Position numbers and translations under genes: made by a program
NCBI GenBank assembly: GCA_964654665.1
Contig: CAZZKV010000037.1
Span: 1-18,004 of the forward strand
Direction of reading: 5' to 3'
Length of the DNA: 18,004 nucleotides
Origin: CALCKU01 sp964654665
Lineage (GTDB): Bacteria; Pseudomonadota; Alphaproteobacteria; Caulobacterales; Maricaulaceae
Shown: positions 6,022 through 13,982 of the stretch, in pieces
How positions within the stretch are numbered: the stretch's first letter is position 1
Layout of the letters: each line of letters begins with the position of its first letter
The notes under the pieces: model-generated
The model's input: the letters and a program-made list of their open reading frames with translations, nothing else
The model's database searches: none
Told to the model about the DNA's origin: nothing

Positions 6022-7188
6022 ATGCTATCTTTGACTGATTATGATATGTCCCCTGATCGGGGGTTTTTATGCGGTTATGACGCTGCAGATGTGGTATTGC
6101 CATCTGCCTTGCAGCCTGTCCGTGATGTTGCCATGCGATTGCCGCATTATTTACCAACGGGGATGATACGCAAAATTCTGGTAGAGATGTTACCGGATAT
6201 CGATATGGATGATTATCTACCCGCCATGAGTGATCCGCAAATCCGTATGGCGATGGTTCATTACTCTTTTATGGTCCAGTCTTACGTATGGGGTGAGCCG
6301 CACCCCTGTCATATTTTACCGCGTTGCCTCGCTCGTCCGATTGTGGCGCTGGCTGATTATTTAGGCCAACAACCTTTGCTGCCCTATAGTGGTTATGTGC
6401 TCGATAATTGGGGACGTATTGATCCACACGGCCCAATTGACCTTAATAATATTTATATGGTTCAACCATTTCTAGGCGGGCAAGATGAGGCGTGGTTTGT
6501 CCTTATTCATGTTGCGATTGAAGCGCAAGCGGGTCAGGCACTGGCTTTAATGAAACCAATTATCGAAGCTACGCAGTTAAATAATATAGAAGCTCTATCC
6601 GGTAATTTGAAAAATATGGCTCACATTTGGTCAAAGATAAATGCACTCTTTGACCGTATGCCTGAACGCTGTGATCCGTATGTTTATTTTGAACGTGTTC
6701 GGCCTTATATTCATGGTTGGAAAGATAATCCAGCGTTGCCCCATGGAATAATTTACGAAGATACGCGTTATGGCGACCAAGCCCAAGCATTTCGCGGACA
6801 AACAGGATCACAAAGCTCTATTGTTCCATCGATGGACGCGCTTATGGGCATTGGGCATGCAGTGGACCCCCTTAAGGATTTCCTAGATCAATTGCACATA
6901 TATCGTCCGCCCGGACATCGGCAATTTATTAATGATGTGCGGTCTCATAGCCGTCTGCGTGATTATATTATCTCGAAAAAAGATCAAAACTTATCAGCGG
7001 CTTATAATGCGATTATTCAGTCGGTAGCCGATTTTCGTACGCGACATTTGGAATATGCCGCGAGCTATATTAACAAACAGCAAAAAAATGCCACAGGTAA
7101 TGATACGGATGTTGGAACGGGGGGTACACCTTTTATGAAATATCTTAAAAAACACCGTGATGAGACAGCTGCAAATTTGATTGCCTAA
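6022..7188 (+). CDS. Indoleamine 2,3-dioxygenase family haem protein
   Basis: 388 residues, similar in length to animal IDO. Family landmarks run in order: DRGFL near the start, LPRCLARPIVALADYLG and PLLPYSGYVLDNW, FLGGQDEAWFVLIHVAIEAQAG, GSQSSIVPSMDALMGIGH, IYRPPGHRQFI, and the C-terminal GTGGTPFMKYLKKHRDET. His299 in PPGHR corresponds to the proximal haem ligand (His346 of human IDO1). IDO opens the indole ring of L-tryptophan with O2 to give N-formylkynurenine in the cytoplasm. Bacteria more often use the tetrameric TDO for this; bacterial IDO-like proteins are less common and may have other indole substrates. No formamidase, kynureninase or other kynurenine gene is visible. It is divergent from an AsnC regulator. 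The Shine-Dalgarno sequence is weak (GGAA at 6013-6016). Its last four bases overlap the stop of the convergent tlyA. Confidence 0.92.
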   Translation: MLSLTDYDMSPDRGFLCGYDAADVVLPSALQPVRDVAMRLPHYLPTGMIRKILVEMLPDIDMDDYLPAMSDPQIRMAMVHYSFMVQSYVWGEPHPCHILPRCLARPIVALADYLGQQPLLPYSGYVLDNWGRIDPHGPIDLNNIYMVQPFLGGQDEAWFVLIHVAIEAQAGQALALMKPIIEATQLNNIEALSGNLKNMAHIWSKINALFDRMPERCDPYVYFERVRPYIHGWKDNPALPHGIIYEDTRYGDQAQAFRGQTGSQSSIVPSMDALMGIGHAVDPLKDFLDQLHIYRPPGHRQFINDVRSHSRLRDYIISKKDQNLSAAYNAIIQSVADFRTRHLEYAASYINKQQKNATGNDTDVGTGGTPFMKYLKKHRDETAANLIA

Positions 7189-7910
7189 AAATTTCGGGCA
7201 TAGAGTAGATATTCATGGTTCCCATTCCCGCCTTTAATTGGGGAGTCAATTGTTTCTATAACCTTCCAGCCTTGTGCGGTTATCCAACGTTCTACACTGG
7301 AAAGAGCTTGCAGTGCCAAGCTCTTGGAACGGACAATCCCGCCCCGCCCAAGTCCTGCTTTACCCACCTCAAATTGCGGTTTTACAAGGGTGATAAGTTC
7401 TGCATGATTGGCAGATAAAGCCAATGGGCATTTTAGAACTTTTGCGGCAGAAATGAAACTGGCATCGCACACGATAAGCTGTGGCGGGGCTATAAAGGCA
7501 GATGCTTTCAAATTCCGCGCATCAGTTTTTTCCATGGATATAATATTCGGAAGGTTCTGTAAGGTTGGATGTAGTTGTTTTTCGCCAACATCAACGGCGT
7601 ATATTATTTTTGCCCCGTTTTGATTTAAAACATCAGAAAAACCGCCCGTTGATGCGCCGATATCAAGGCAAATTTTGTTTTTCGGATCAACGCTAAATTT
7701 TTGCAAACCATGCGCCAGTTTTACGCCGCCGCGACCAACCCAAGGATGTATGTCTCTTGCTTGTATCAGCGCAGCATCATTTAATTTTTCAGAAGGTTTT
7801 TTTAATCGTCTACCATCTACCGTAACAAGTCCGGCCTTGATGGCGGCTTGTGCACGGGCGCGGGATGTATAATACCCATTGTCAACAAGAAAAATATCAG
7901 CGCGTATCAC
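7185..7910 (-). CDS. tlyA: TlyA family rRNA 2'-O-methyltransferase
   Basis: 241 residues with an N-terminal S4 RNA-binding domain (RADIFLVDNGYYTSRARAQ, AIKAGLVTVDGR; about 3-62) and an FtsJ-type Rossmann methyltransferase domain. The SAM motif is CLDIGASTGGFSDVL. Candidate members of the Lys-Asp-Lys-Glu tetrad are Lys64 (GRGGVKLAHG), Asp in VCDASFIS, Lys in LVKPQFE and Glu in GNGNHEYLL. TlyA methylates 2'-hydroxyls of cytidines in 16S and/or 23S rRNA and is linked to capreomycin sensitivity in mycobacteria. It was formerly annotated as haemolysin; a lytic role is doubtful. The start is GTG, placed directly after the dxs stop codon with no spacer, which suggests translational coupling. It is the last gene of the isoprenoid operon and overlaps the convergent dioxygenase gene by four bases. 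Confidence 0.94.
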   Translation of the reverse strand: MIRADIFLVDNGYYTSRARAQAAIKAGLVTVDGRRLKKPSEKLNDAALIQARDIHPWVGRGGVKLAHGLQKFSVDPKNKICLDIGASTGGFSDVLNQNGAKIIYAVDVGEKQLHPTLQNLPNIISMEKTDARNLKASAFIAPPQLIVCDASFISAAKVLKCPLALSANHAELITLVKPQFEVGKAGLGRGGIVRSKSLALQALSSVERWITAQGWKVIETIDSPIKGGNGNHEYLLYARNF

Positions 7911-9821
7911 TTAGGCCAAATTGGCTTGAGAGGCAAAATCCCGGCCTAAGGCTTTAAAGACGGTCTCAACAATAGCATCGGCATCAAGGCCGGCTTGTTT
8001 ATACATATTTGCCGGTGTATCTTGATCTATATAGGTATCAGGCAAAGTTAGAGTACGAATTTTCAGCCCATTATCAAGACGTCCAACTTTTGCCAGATGA
8101 TGCAACACAAAAGCACCAAATCCGCCAATAGAGCCTTCTTCAATCGTAATAAGCACCTCATGTTCATCAGCCAAACGATTGACAAGTTCAGTATCTAATG
8201 GCTTGGCAAAACGCGCATCTGCAACAGTCGCAGATAAGCCTAATGTCTGGAGCTGGTCTGCAGCCTGCATAGCTTCGCCAAGACGGGTTCCATAGGAAAG
8301 TAGAGCAATCCGCGTACCTTCGCGTAATATCCGGCCTCTGCCAATCTCTAAGGCTTCTGGTTTTTCAGGAATATCAATGCCAGTTGCTTCGCCGCGTGCA
8401 TATCGAAAGCCTATTGGTCCTGCATCATAGAGAGCCGCCGTGCGAACCATACGGGATAAATCGGCTTCGTCGGCAGCTGCCATTAACACCATATTGGGTA
8501 GGCATCCCATATAGGCAATATCAAAGGCTCCGGCATGGGTTGGTCCATCAGCGCCGACTAAACCTGCCCTGTCCATTGCAAAACGAACTGGTAGGTTTTG
8601 AATAGAAACATCATGGACGAGTTGGTCATAACCCCGTTGTAAAAATGTCGAATATATTGCGCAAAATGGTTTATAACCATCTGCGGCTAGTCCGGCTGCG
8701 AATGTGACGGCATGTTGTTCGGCAATACCGACATCAAACATACGGTCGGGAAAAGTTTGTCCAAAAATATTCATTCCTGTCCCGCCTGGCATAGCAGCTG
8801 TAATGCCAACGATTTTATCGTCCATCCGAGCTTCATTGACTAGAGAGTGGCCAAAGACAGAGGTATAACTTGGGGCATTTGGAATGGATTTGCTTTGCTC
8901 ACCTGTGATGACATTAAACTTTGATACCCCGTGATATTTATCGGCTGAATTTTCTGCTGGTGCATAGCCCTTGCCTTTTTGCGTGACCACATGCACCAGA
9001 ACAGGGCCTTCTTTCATATTTTTCACATTTTCTAATACGGGTATCAAAGCATCAAGATCATGTCCGTCCACAGGACCCACATAATAAAATCCCAGCTCTT
9101 CAAACCATGTTCCGCCCATAAACATACCGCGCGTATATTCTTCGGCTTTGCGGGCCGTATTTTTAATAGGGCGCGGTGCATTTGTCACAACAGATTTGGC
9201 TACGCCGCGTAGTGCTTGGTATCCTGAAGAGCTAACGGTTCGTGATAGTAAATGGCTCATAGCACCAACAGGTGGTGCGATAGACATATCATTATCATTG
9301 AGAATAACGATCTGGCGGCTATCTGTGGCTCCGGCATTATTCATCGCTTCATAGGCCATACCGGCCGTAATTGATCCATCTCCAATGACAGAGATAACAT
9401 GTCCTTCGCGGCCATCTAAATCACGGGCTGTAGCAAATCCCATACCTGCTGAAATAGATGTCGAGCTATGGGCTGCCCCGAAAGGATCATATGAGCTTTC
9501 TGCCCGTTTCGTAAAACCGGATAACCCGCCGCCCTTACGAATTGTCCGCATGCGTTCGCGCCGACCTGTAAGAACTTTATGGGGATAACATTGATGTCCG
9601 ACGTCCCAGATCAATTTATCTTCAGGGGTGTTAAAAAGATAATGAATAGCCACAGTCAATTCCACAACACCAAGGCCAGCCCCTAAATGCCCACCTGTTA
9701 CAGAAACAGCATCAATTACCTCAGCCCTTACTTCATCGGCGAGCTGTTTAAGTTGTTCACGGGAAAAGTCCCGCATGTCAGCGGGTATTTTGACCTTATC
9801 CAATAGGGGCGTATTCACCAT
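7911..9821 (-). CDS. dxs: 1-deoxy-D-xylulose-5-phosphate synthase
   Basis: 636 residues, full length. It condenses pyruvate and glyceraldehyde 3-phosphate to DXP with thiamine diphosphate, the first and often flux-controlling step of the MEP isoprenoid pathway, in the cytoplasm. Visible landmarks are SVTGGHLGAGLG with His45, IWDVGHQCYPHKVLTGR, the ThDP/Mg motif GDGSITAGMAYEAMNNAG, GPVDGHD, and the transketolase pyrimidine domain FAMDRAGLVGADGPTHAGAFD followed by a transketolase C domain with EEGSIGGFGAFV. The gene sits 24 bases after ispA and abuts tlyA, so precursor supply and prenyl elongation are co-expressed. The ribosome-binding site is weak (GAAAG about eight bases upstream). Confidence 0.98.
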   Translation of the reverse strand: MVNTPLLDKVKIPADMRDFSREQLKQLADEVRAEVIDAVSVTGGHLGAGLGVVELTVAIHYLFNTPEDKLIWDVGHQCYPHKVLTGRRERMRTIRKGGGLSGFTKRAESSYDPFGAAHSSTSISAGMGFATARDLDGREGHVISVIGDGSITAGMAYEAMNNAGATDSRQIVILNDNDMSIAPPVGAMSHLLSRTVSSSGYQALRGVAKSVVTNAPRPIKNTARKAEEYTRGMFMGGTWFEELGFYYVGPVDGHDLDALIPVLENVKNMKEGPVLVHVVTQKGKGYAPAENSADKYHGVSKFNVITGEQSKSIPNAPSYTSVFGHSLVNEARMDDKIVGITAAMPGGTGMNIFGQTFPDRMFDVGIAEQHAVTFAAGLAADGYKPFCAIYSTFLQRGYDQLVHDVSIQNLPVRFAMDRAGLVGADGPTHAGAFDIAYMGCLPNMVLMAAADEADLSRMVRTAALYDAGPIGFRYARGEATGIDIPEKPEALEIGRGRILREGTRIALLSYGTRLGEAMQAADQLQTLGLSATVADARFAKPLDTELVNRLADEHEVLITIEEGSIGGFGAFVLHHLAKVGRLDNGLKIRTLTLPDTYIDQDTPANMYKQAGLDADAIVETVFKALGRDFASQANLA

Positions 9822-9845
9822 AATTTTATCTTTCGTAACCCACCC

Positions 9846-10781
9846 CTAATGGGAGCGATGTAACACAAAATCCACTGTATCACAGAGGGTTTGCGCAGTT
9901 TTTCCAAAGGATTCAAGATGGTATTTTGCTCTATCTCCCAAAATTTGTGCGCGCTTTCGCGCTCCATCAAGGCCAAGGATGGACACAAATGTGGCTTTAC
10001 CAAGGTTTTCATCTTTCCCAACAGCTTTACCCAGGGTTTCAACATCGCCTTCAACATCCAAAATGTCGTCTTTTATCTGAAAGGCAAGACCTATGTCATG
10101 TGCATAGGCTCTTAGCGCTTCTCTTTCGTGTTTTTGTGCGTCAGCCAATATAGCACCCGCCATTACAGCATATTCTATCAAGGCGCCGGTTTTAAGCGCT
10201 TGTAATTCAGTTATTAGCTTTTCGTCGCGGTCACCTTCTTTGACAGAAATATCAATGACCTGTCCGCCAATCATACCCTTAACGCCCCCTGCATTAGTGA
10301 GACCCTCTATCAAGGCAATTCTAATGGCTGGATCAGGATGAACGTCATTGCGAACTAAAAGAGCAAACGCTTGCGTTAACAGGCCGTCACCAGCTAACAC
10401 TGCCATCGCTTCATTATAGGCCTTGTGTACGGTTGGTTTTCCACGTCGTAAATCATCATCATCCATACAGGGTAAATCATCATGAATGAGCGAATAGACA
10501 TGGAGGCATTCTAGCGCTGCGGCGGCAATATAGAGGCCTTTATTTTCATAACCCAACATGCGTGCGGTTTCGACCATTAAAAATGGGCGAAGGCGTTTTC
10601 CCCCATCCAGTGCAGCATAACGCATCGCTTCCATAATCGATGATTGGAGTCCATTCGGCATTGGTAATAACGCCGTCAATACAGTTTCCATTTGGTTGGC
10701 AACATCGGCAAGGCGTTCAGGAAAGTTAGAAGACTGCATATCGTTCTTCATTATTGGAACCCGTAAAACTGTCTTGGTCAA
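9846..10781 (-). CDS. ispA: Farnesyl diphosphate synthase (polyprenyl synthetase family)
   Basis: Short-chain trans-prenyltransferase making geranyl and farnesyl diphosphate from IPP and DMAPP in the cytoplasm. Motifs: GGKRLRPF for IPP binding, the first aspartate-rich motif DDLPCMD within HDDLPCMDDDDLRRGKP, GGQVIDI, and the second motif FQIKDDILDVEGD. The DDxxxxD form with two residues inserted is typical of bacterial type II FPP synthases. The longest frame uses a TTG start overlapping the xseB stop (CATTGACC), giving 311 residues. ATG codons at 10751 and 10739 fit the usual N-terminal length better, because the E. coli enzyme begins near the residues equivalent to NFPERL. The true start is therefore uncertain. 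It is third in the operon, between xseB and dxs. Confidence 0.95.
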   Translation of the reverse strand: MTKTVLRVPIMKNDMQSSNFPERLADVANQMETVLTALLPMPNGLQSSIMEAMRYAALDGGKRLRPFLMVETARMLGYENKGLYIAAAALECLHVYSLIHDDLPCMDDDDLRRGKPTVHKAYNEAMAVLAGDGLLTQAFALLVRNDVHPDPAIRIALIEGLTNAGGVKGMIGGQVIDISVKEGDRDEKLITELQALKTGALIEYAVMAGAILADAQKHEREALRAYAHDIGLAFQIKDDILDVEGDVETLGKAVGKDENLGKATFVSILGLDGARKRAQILGDRAKYHLESFGKTAQTLCDTVDFVLHRSH

Positions 10782-11029
10782 TGGCCATTACCCTGCGTAT
10801 CAAAAGGCTCTGTAGAAGGTTGGCCATTTCCATCTAGGACAATTTTTTCGACTTTGAGCTGTGCATCTTTCAACTTGCTTTCACAATGAGACTTTAGAGC
10901 TGCACCGCGTTGATAAATATTAATGGATTCTTCGAGCGGTGTATCTCCCCGTTCCAATTTTTCGACAATTGTTTCCAATTCGCCCAGAGCGTCTTCAAAA
11001 CTCATTGTTTTAATATTTTTTTCAGCCAT
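10778..11029 (-). CDS. xseB: Exodeoxyribonuclease VII small subunit
   Basis: 83 residues, matching the small helical XseB family: MSFEDALGELETIVEKLERGDTPLEES with an INIYQRGAALKSHCESKL helix. XseB subunits wrap the long helical arm of XseA to form the exonuclease that degrades single-stranded DNA from both ends; xseA is not in this window. Its ATG overlaps the stop of the upstream phosphatase by one base (TAATG), and its TGA overlaps the possible TTG start of ispA. Linkage of xseB to ispA and dxs is very common in proteobacteria and supports the call. Confidence 0.96.
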   Translation of the reverse strand: MAEKNIKTMSFEDALGELETIVEKLERGDTPLEESINIYQRGAALKSHCESKLKDAQLKVEKIVLDGNGQPSTEPFDTQGNGH

Positions 11030-11616
11030 TATTTACTCTTCCAATTTGTTGGCCGTTCCATGCGGCGATGACTCCAGTGTAAATCGCCATTTTGGCTCAT
11101 ACAGCGCCACCCGCGTTTCATAAGCGAGCCTTTCAACATGCGGTTAAACCAGCCATGAGCCGAAACGTAAACTACTTTTCCATTTTTAGCATGTTCTGCT
11201 AGAATATCGCACATCGCATCCGCTCGTGCGCGGGCTTCGGTATGCGTTTCCATACCGTCTGACCATCCGATATACCAGAGAATGCGGGACCATGTTCCCC
11301 AGCTTTTGGGTCGAATTTTCAACGAGCCTAGGTGCGGTGGAGGCAAAGCGGCTTCAACCAATGTATCATAGGTAAAATCAGGCCTCCGGCCTGACGCCAT
11401 CTCGGCTGATTCGGAGGCACGGCGCAATGTGCTGGAGATTACGACATCTGCGCGCTTAGCCCATTTTTCAAGTTTCTTGGGCACTTTCTGGTTTTGAGCT
11501 AAGCCTCCGGCATCATATTGTTTCCACCATGCACGATATTCGCGCCATGTCAGCCGCACTTTGCGGGATAAAGCCGGTTTCCCATGGCGGGCAATTATAA
11601 TAATATCTTTGCTCAT
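11029..11616 (-). CDS. Histidine phosphatase (phosphoglycerate mutase-like) family protein
   Basis: 195 residues. The N-terminal IIIIARHGKPAL contains the family RHG motif with His11 as the expected phospho-acceptor. Arg in STLRRASESAE, Glu in LVEAALPPP and His154 in VSAHGWFNRML complete the usual pocket. Substrate unknown; family members act on sugar phosphates, phosphoproteins (SixA) or cofactor precursors. The middle is rich in Trp and basic residues (REYRAWWKQYDAGG, SWGTWSRILWYIGWSDG). It is the first gene of the operon leading to xseB, ispA, dxs and tlyA, and shares one base with xseB. Being first in an isoprenoid operon makes a prenyl-phosphate substrate thinkable, but nothing in the sequence shows it. 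The 99-base gap to the divergent gene at 11716 must hold its promoter. Confidence 0.85.
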   Translation of the reverse strand: MSKDIIIIARHGKPALSRKVRLTWREYRAWWKQYDAGGLAQNQKVPKKLEKWAKRADVVISSTLRRASESAEMASGRRPDFTYDTLVEAALPPPHLGSLKIRPKSWGTWSRILWYIGWSDGMETHTEARARADAMCDILAEHAKNGKVVYVSAHGWFNRMLKGSLMKRGWRCMSQNGDLHWSHRRMERPTNWKSK

Positions 11617-11715
11617 TAGCCCTTTTGGCTTCCAATTGTATTGTGTGCTTTTGCCTGTATTTTCCTTGCGGGTCTATAGCCTATCTTTTTGCAAAAGATG
11701 ACTTATATTTGATTT

Positions 11716-12090
11716 ATGAGTGATTTTCCTTTTGAACGCACAACGCAAGTTCATTCTCCTGGAACCGTTTTAATGGTACAGGTTTATGGCGTTATCCGCC
11801 ATTATGGTATTGCAACGGGTTATGGAACCGTGATTCACACATCCCGGCGCTTTGGGTATGTCAAAGAAACTGATATGGCTGATTTTTCTCAAGGACGTCC
11901 CGTTTCGGCTGTGCGTCATACTCTGGCTATCGATGGGTCCACCCTTGTGGCGCGCGCACGATCCAGAAAAGGTGATCGTTATAATGTGCTTGTCAATAAT
12001 TGCGAACATTTCGTTACTTGGGTCATTAGTGGCAAAGGCCGGAGCCGGCAGCTCGGCCCAGTTGATGCGCGGCAATTCACCAAAGATTAA
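11716..12090 (+). CDS. LRAT-like / NlpC-P60 superfamily small protein
   Basis: 124 residues, apparently one domain and no signal peptide. PGTVLMVQVYGVIRHYGIATG resembles the N-terminal strand and catalytic His region of LRAT domains, with His29 followed by GTVIHTS (His41). YNVLVNNCEHFVTWVISG carries Cys96 in the characteristic NCEHF motif. This circularly permuted papain-like fold includes lecithin:retinol acyltransferase, HRASLS phospholipid acyltransferases/thioesterases and several bacterial proteins. A thiol acyltransferase, esterase or amidase activity is likely; the substrate is unknown. It is a lone gene, divergent from the phosphatase operon and convergent with lepB. No good Shine-Dalgarno sequence is seen before the ATG. 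Fold assignment is by motif only. Confidence 0.8.
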   Translation: MSDFPFERTTQVHSPGTVLMVQVYGVIRHYGIATGYGTVIHTSRRFGYVKETDMADFSQGRPVSAVRHTLAIDGSTLVARARSRKGDRYNVLVNNCEHFVTWVISGKGRSRQLGPVDARQFTKD

Positions 12091-12101
12091 AACAGGTGGC
12101 G

Positions 12102-12869
12102 CTAGAGCTTTTTTAGAAACCGGATAGGTGGGCATCGCAGACCGTCTTCTGTCTTACAGCGTTTAAATGAAAACATCATGAGATCTGCACGACCTATCAA
12201 ATAATCTAAAGGTACAAATCCGGGTCCTGATGGGGCGCGGCTATCAATCGAATTATCACGATTATCGCCCATAAAAAATACATGGCCAGCGGGTACAATA
12301 AAAGGGCCGGCATTATCAAGCGGTCCTTGATCGGTTTGTTCATAAATATGGTGAAATTGTGCTTCGCCTTCCCATTGTTCCGCGTAGCTATCCACACCGA
12401 CGACATTGCCACGATGTTCACGGTATAGGAAACTGTTTAGCGGTTTACGCATAATTTCTTTATCATTAACAAAAAGCCGTCCGCCGATTGTTTGTATTTT
12501 ATCACCCGGTAGGCCGGCTGTACGTTTAATCATAACAAGAGATGATATAGGATTACGAAATACCACCACATCCCCGCGTTTTGGCAGGCGGGAAAACACC
12601 TTACCTTTACCAAAAATGGGTAATTTGTGCAGTCCGAATGGAAAGGAATGACGCGAATATCCATAGGCAAATTTACTAACATATAAATGATCGCCGACTT
12701 CTAATGTTGGCTGCATAGATTCGGATGGAATTTTATAATGGCCCCAAACTAAAGACAGGAACATAGTAAGGAACAAAAACATTCCTGCAAAAAATTTTAC
12801 TTCGGCCAATATTTTTTGTCCCAAGCTTACCGCGTTTTCAGGGTCAGTCTGTGTTGTATTTCTCGTCAT
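12102..12869 (-). CDS. lepB: Signal peptidase I
   Basis: 255 residues. A single N-terminal membrane segment (about 25-43, FFAGMFLFLTMFLSLVWG) is followed by the catalytic region. The nucleophile is Ser51 in IPSESMQPTL and the general base Lys115 in VMIKRTAGLPGD; box E is FMGDNRDNSIDSR. It cleaves signal peptides from Sec and Tat exported proteins at the outer face of the inner membrane, so it would process the three exported zipper proteins of this window. The C terminus carries two Cys (FKRCKTEDGLRCPP) that could form a disulfide. It stands alone between convergent and divergent neighbours. The Shine-Dalgarno sequence is weak (GGTG five bases before ATG). Confidence 0.97.
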   Translation of the reverse strand: MTRNTTQTDPENAVSLGQKILAEVKFFAGMFLFLTMFLSLVWGHYKIPSESMQPTLEVGDHLYVSKFAYGYSRHSFPFGLHKLPIFGKGKVFSRLPKRGDVVVFRNPISSLVMIKRTAGLPGDKIQTIGGRLFVNDKEIMRKPLNSFLYREHRGNVVGVDSYAEQWEGEAQFHHIYEQTDQGPLDNAGPFIVPAGHVFFMGDNRDNSIDSRAPSGPGFVPLDYLIGRADLMMFSFKRCKTEDGLRCPPIRFLKKL

Positions 12870-12985
12870 ATCACCGCATTGCGACTAAGATGGCGAGTGG
12901 TCAAGCCCTGCTAACTATAATTTTTAAAATTTCAGATAGAGAGATAAGGATTGGCGAAATTTGGACGGCAGTCTATAGAGTGTTC

Positions 12986-13939
12986 ATGCACGCTACCATA
13001 TATCCTGCTGGCCCTGAGGCTTATAAATATGCTGCCGATATATTATCCGGCGGTGGGCTTGTCGCATTGCCAACTGAAACAGTTTATGGTCTTGCTGGTG
13101 ATGCCAAAAATAATGCTGCAGTTAAACGTATTTATACCGCTAAGGGTAGGCCTGTTAACAATCCGTTGATCGCCCATATCCTATGGCCAGAGGATGTAGT
13201 GATTTATGCGGATATTCCACCGCTTGCTCGCCGTCTCATAGCGCATTTCTGGCCTGGACCACTGACATTGGTTTTGCCGCGTAAAGCGTCTGCGCTGAGT
13301 TCGGTTGCGGGTGCAGGGCTTGGCACAATCGCTATTCGTTGCCCGCAAACATCTTGGACACAGGCTTTGCGGAACTACGGGTTTAATGGCCCGGTATTCA
13401 TGCCTAGCGCTAATCGATCAGGACATGTAAGCCCTACGACGGCTATACATGTCGCCGATGACCTTGGGGATAGGGTTGACTTAATTATTGACGGAGGGGC
13501 TTGTCCGGGCGGGATAGAGTCAACCGTGTTAAAGATTGAAGGAGACCGGGGTATCTTACTTCGGGCGGGCATTGTTCCCGCCGAAGCGTTTGCACCTTTT
13601 GTTTCCGATATATCTTTACCGGATAAACATAGCCCACTGACGGCCCCTGGTATGATGAAAAGTCATTATGCCCCGCGTGCGAAGCTGCGTCTTAATGCCG
13701 TTACTAAAAACAAAGGTGAAGCCTATTTGGCCTTTGGTATGTGTGACTTTGCCGATGCCAATCTATCGGAAAATCGGGATTTAGCTGAAGCCGCGCATAA
13801 GCTTTATGCTTTGCTGCGCTCCCTCGACAGGCCCGATGTTGAAATAATTGCAGTCGCCCCAATTCCTTATGGTGGGTTAGGAGATGCTGTGAATGACAGA
13901 TTAACGCGCGCCGCGGTAGACCGCGGCCAGAGTTTATAA
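12986..13939 (+). CDS. tsaC: Threonylcarbamoyl-AMP synthase (Sua5 type)
   Basis: 317 residues from the ATG at 12986. It makes threonylcarbamoyl-AMP from threonine, bicarbonate and ATP for the t6A37 modification of ANN-decoding tRNAs, in the cytoplasm. The YrdC domain (about 8-200) shows GGLVALPTETVYGLAGDA, the nucleotide-binding IYTAKGRPVNNPLIAH, HFWPGPLTLVL and MPSANRSG. The linker TAPGMMKSHYAPRAKL and the following small domain mark it as the longer Sua5 type, not the short TsaC type. The frame is open from 12851, but the upstream part overlaps lepB and has no family similarity. The chosen ATG gives a normal YrdC N terminus (HATIYPAGPEAYKYAADIL). The final codons contain a CCGCGGT/ACCGCGG inverted repeat. 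Confidence 0.95.
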   Translation: MHATIYPAGPEAYKYAADILSGGGLVALPTETVYGLAGDAKNNAAVKRIYTAKGRPVNNPLIAHILWPEDVVIYADIPPLARRLIAHFWPGPLTLVLPRKASALSSVAGAGLGTIAIRCPQTSWTQALRNYGFNGPVFMPSANRSGHVSPTTAIHVADDLGDRVDLIIDGGACPGGIESTVLKIEGDRGILLRAGIVPAEAFAPFVSDISLPDKHSPLTAPGMMKSHYAPRAKLRLNAVTKNKGEAYLAFGMCDFADANLSENRDLAEAAHKLYALLRSLDRPDVEIIAVAPIPYGGLGDAVNDRLTRAAVDRGQSL

Positions 13940-13982
13940 ATAAGTTTTAAACGCGGCCCTGACATTTCCAGTTATCATTAAC

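Noticed and set aside
11687..11696. Palindrome TTTTGCAAAA between the divergent phosphatase and LRAT-like genes, as an operator shared with the AsnC site
   Set aside because: It is a short AT-rich palindrome expected by chance, and it shares only a few bases with the TTATTGCAAAAA repeat.
12851..12985. Upstream in-frame extension of tsaC
   Set aside because: It overlaps the lepB start and adds residues unlike any YrdC N terminus; ATG 12986 gives the normal family start.
13911..13926. Perfect inverted repeat CCGCGGTAGACCGCGG near the end of tsaC, as a terminator
   Set aside because: It lies inside the coding region with only a two-base loop and no T run follows, so it is not a convincing terminator; possibly chance in a GC-rich coding end.
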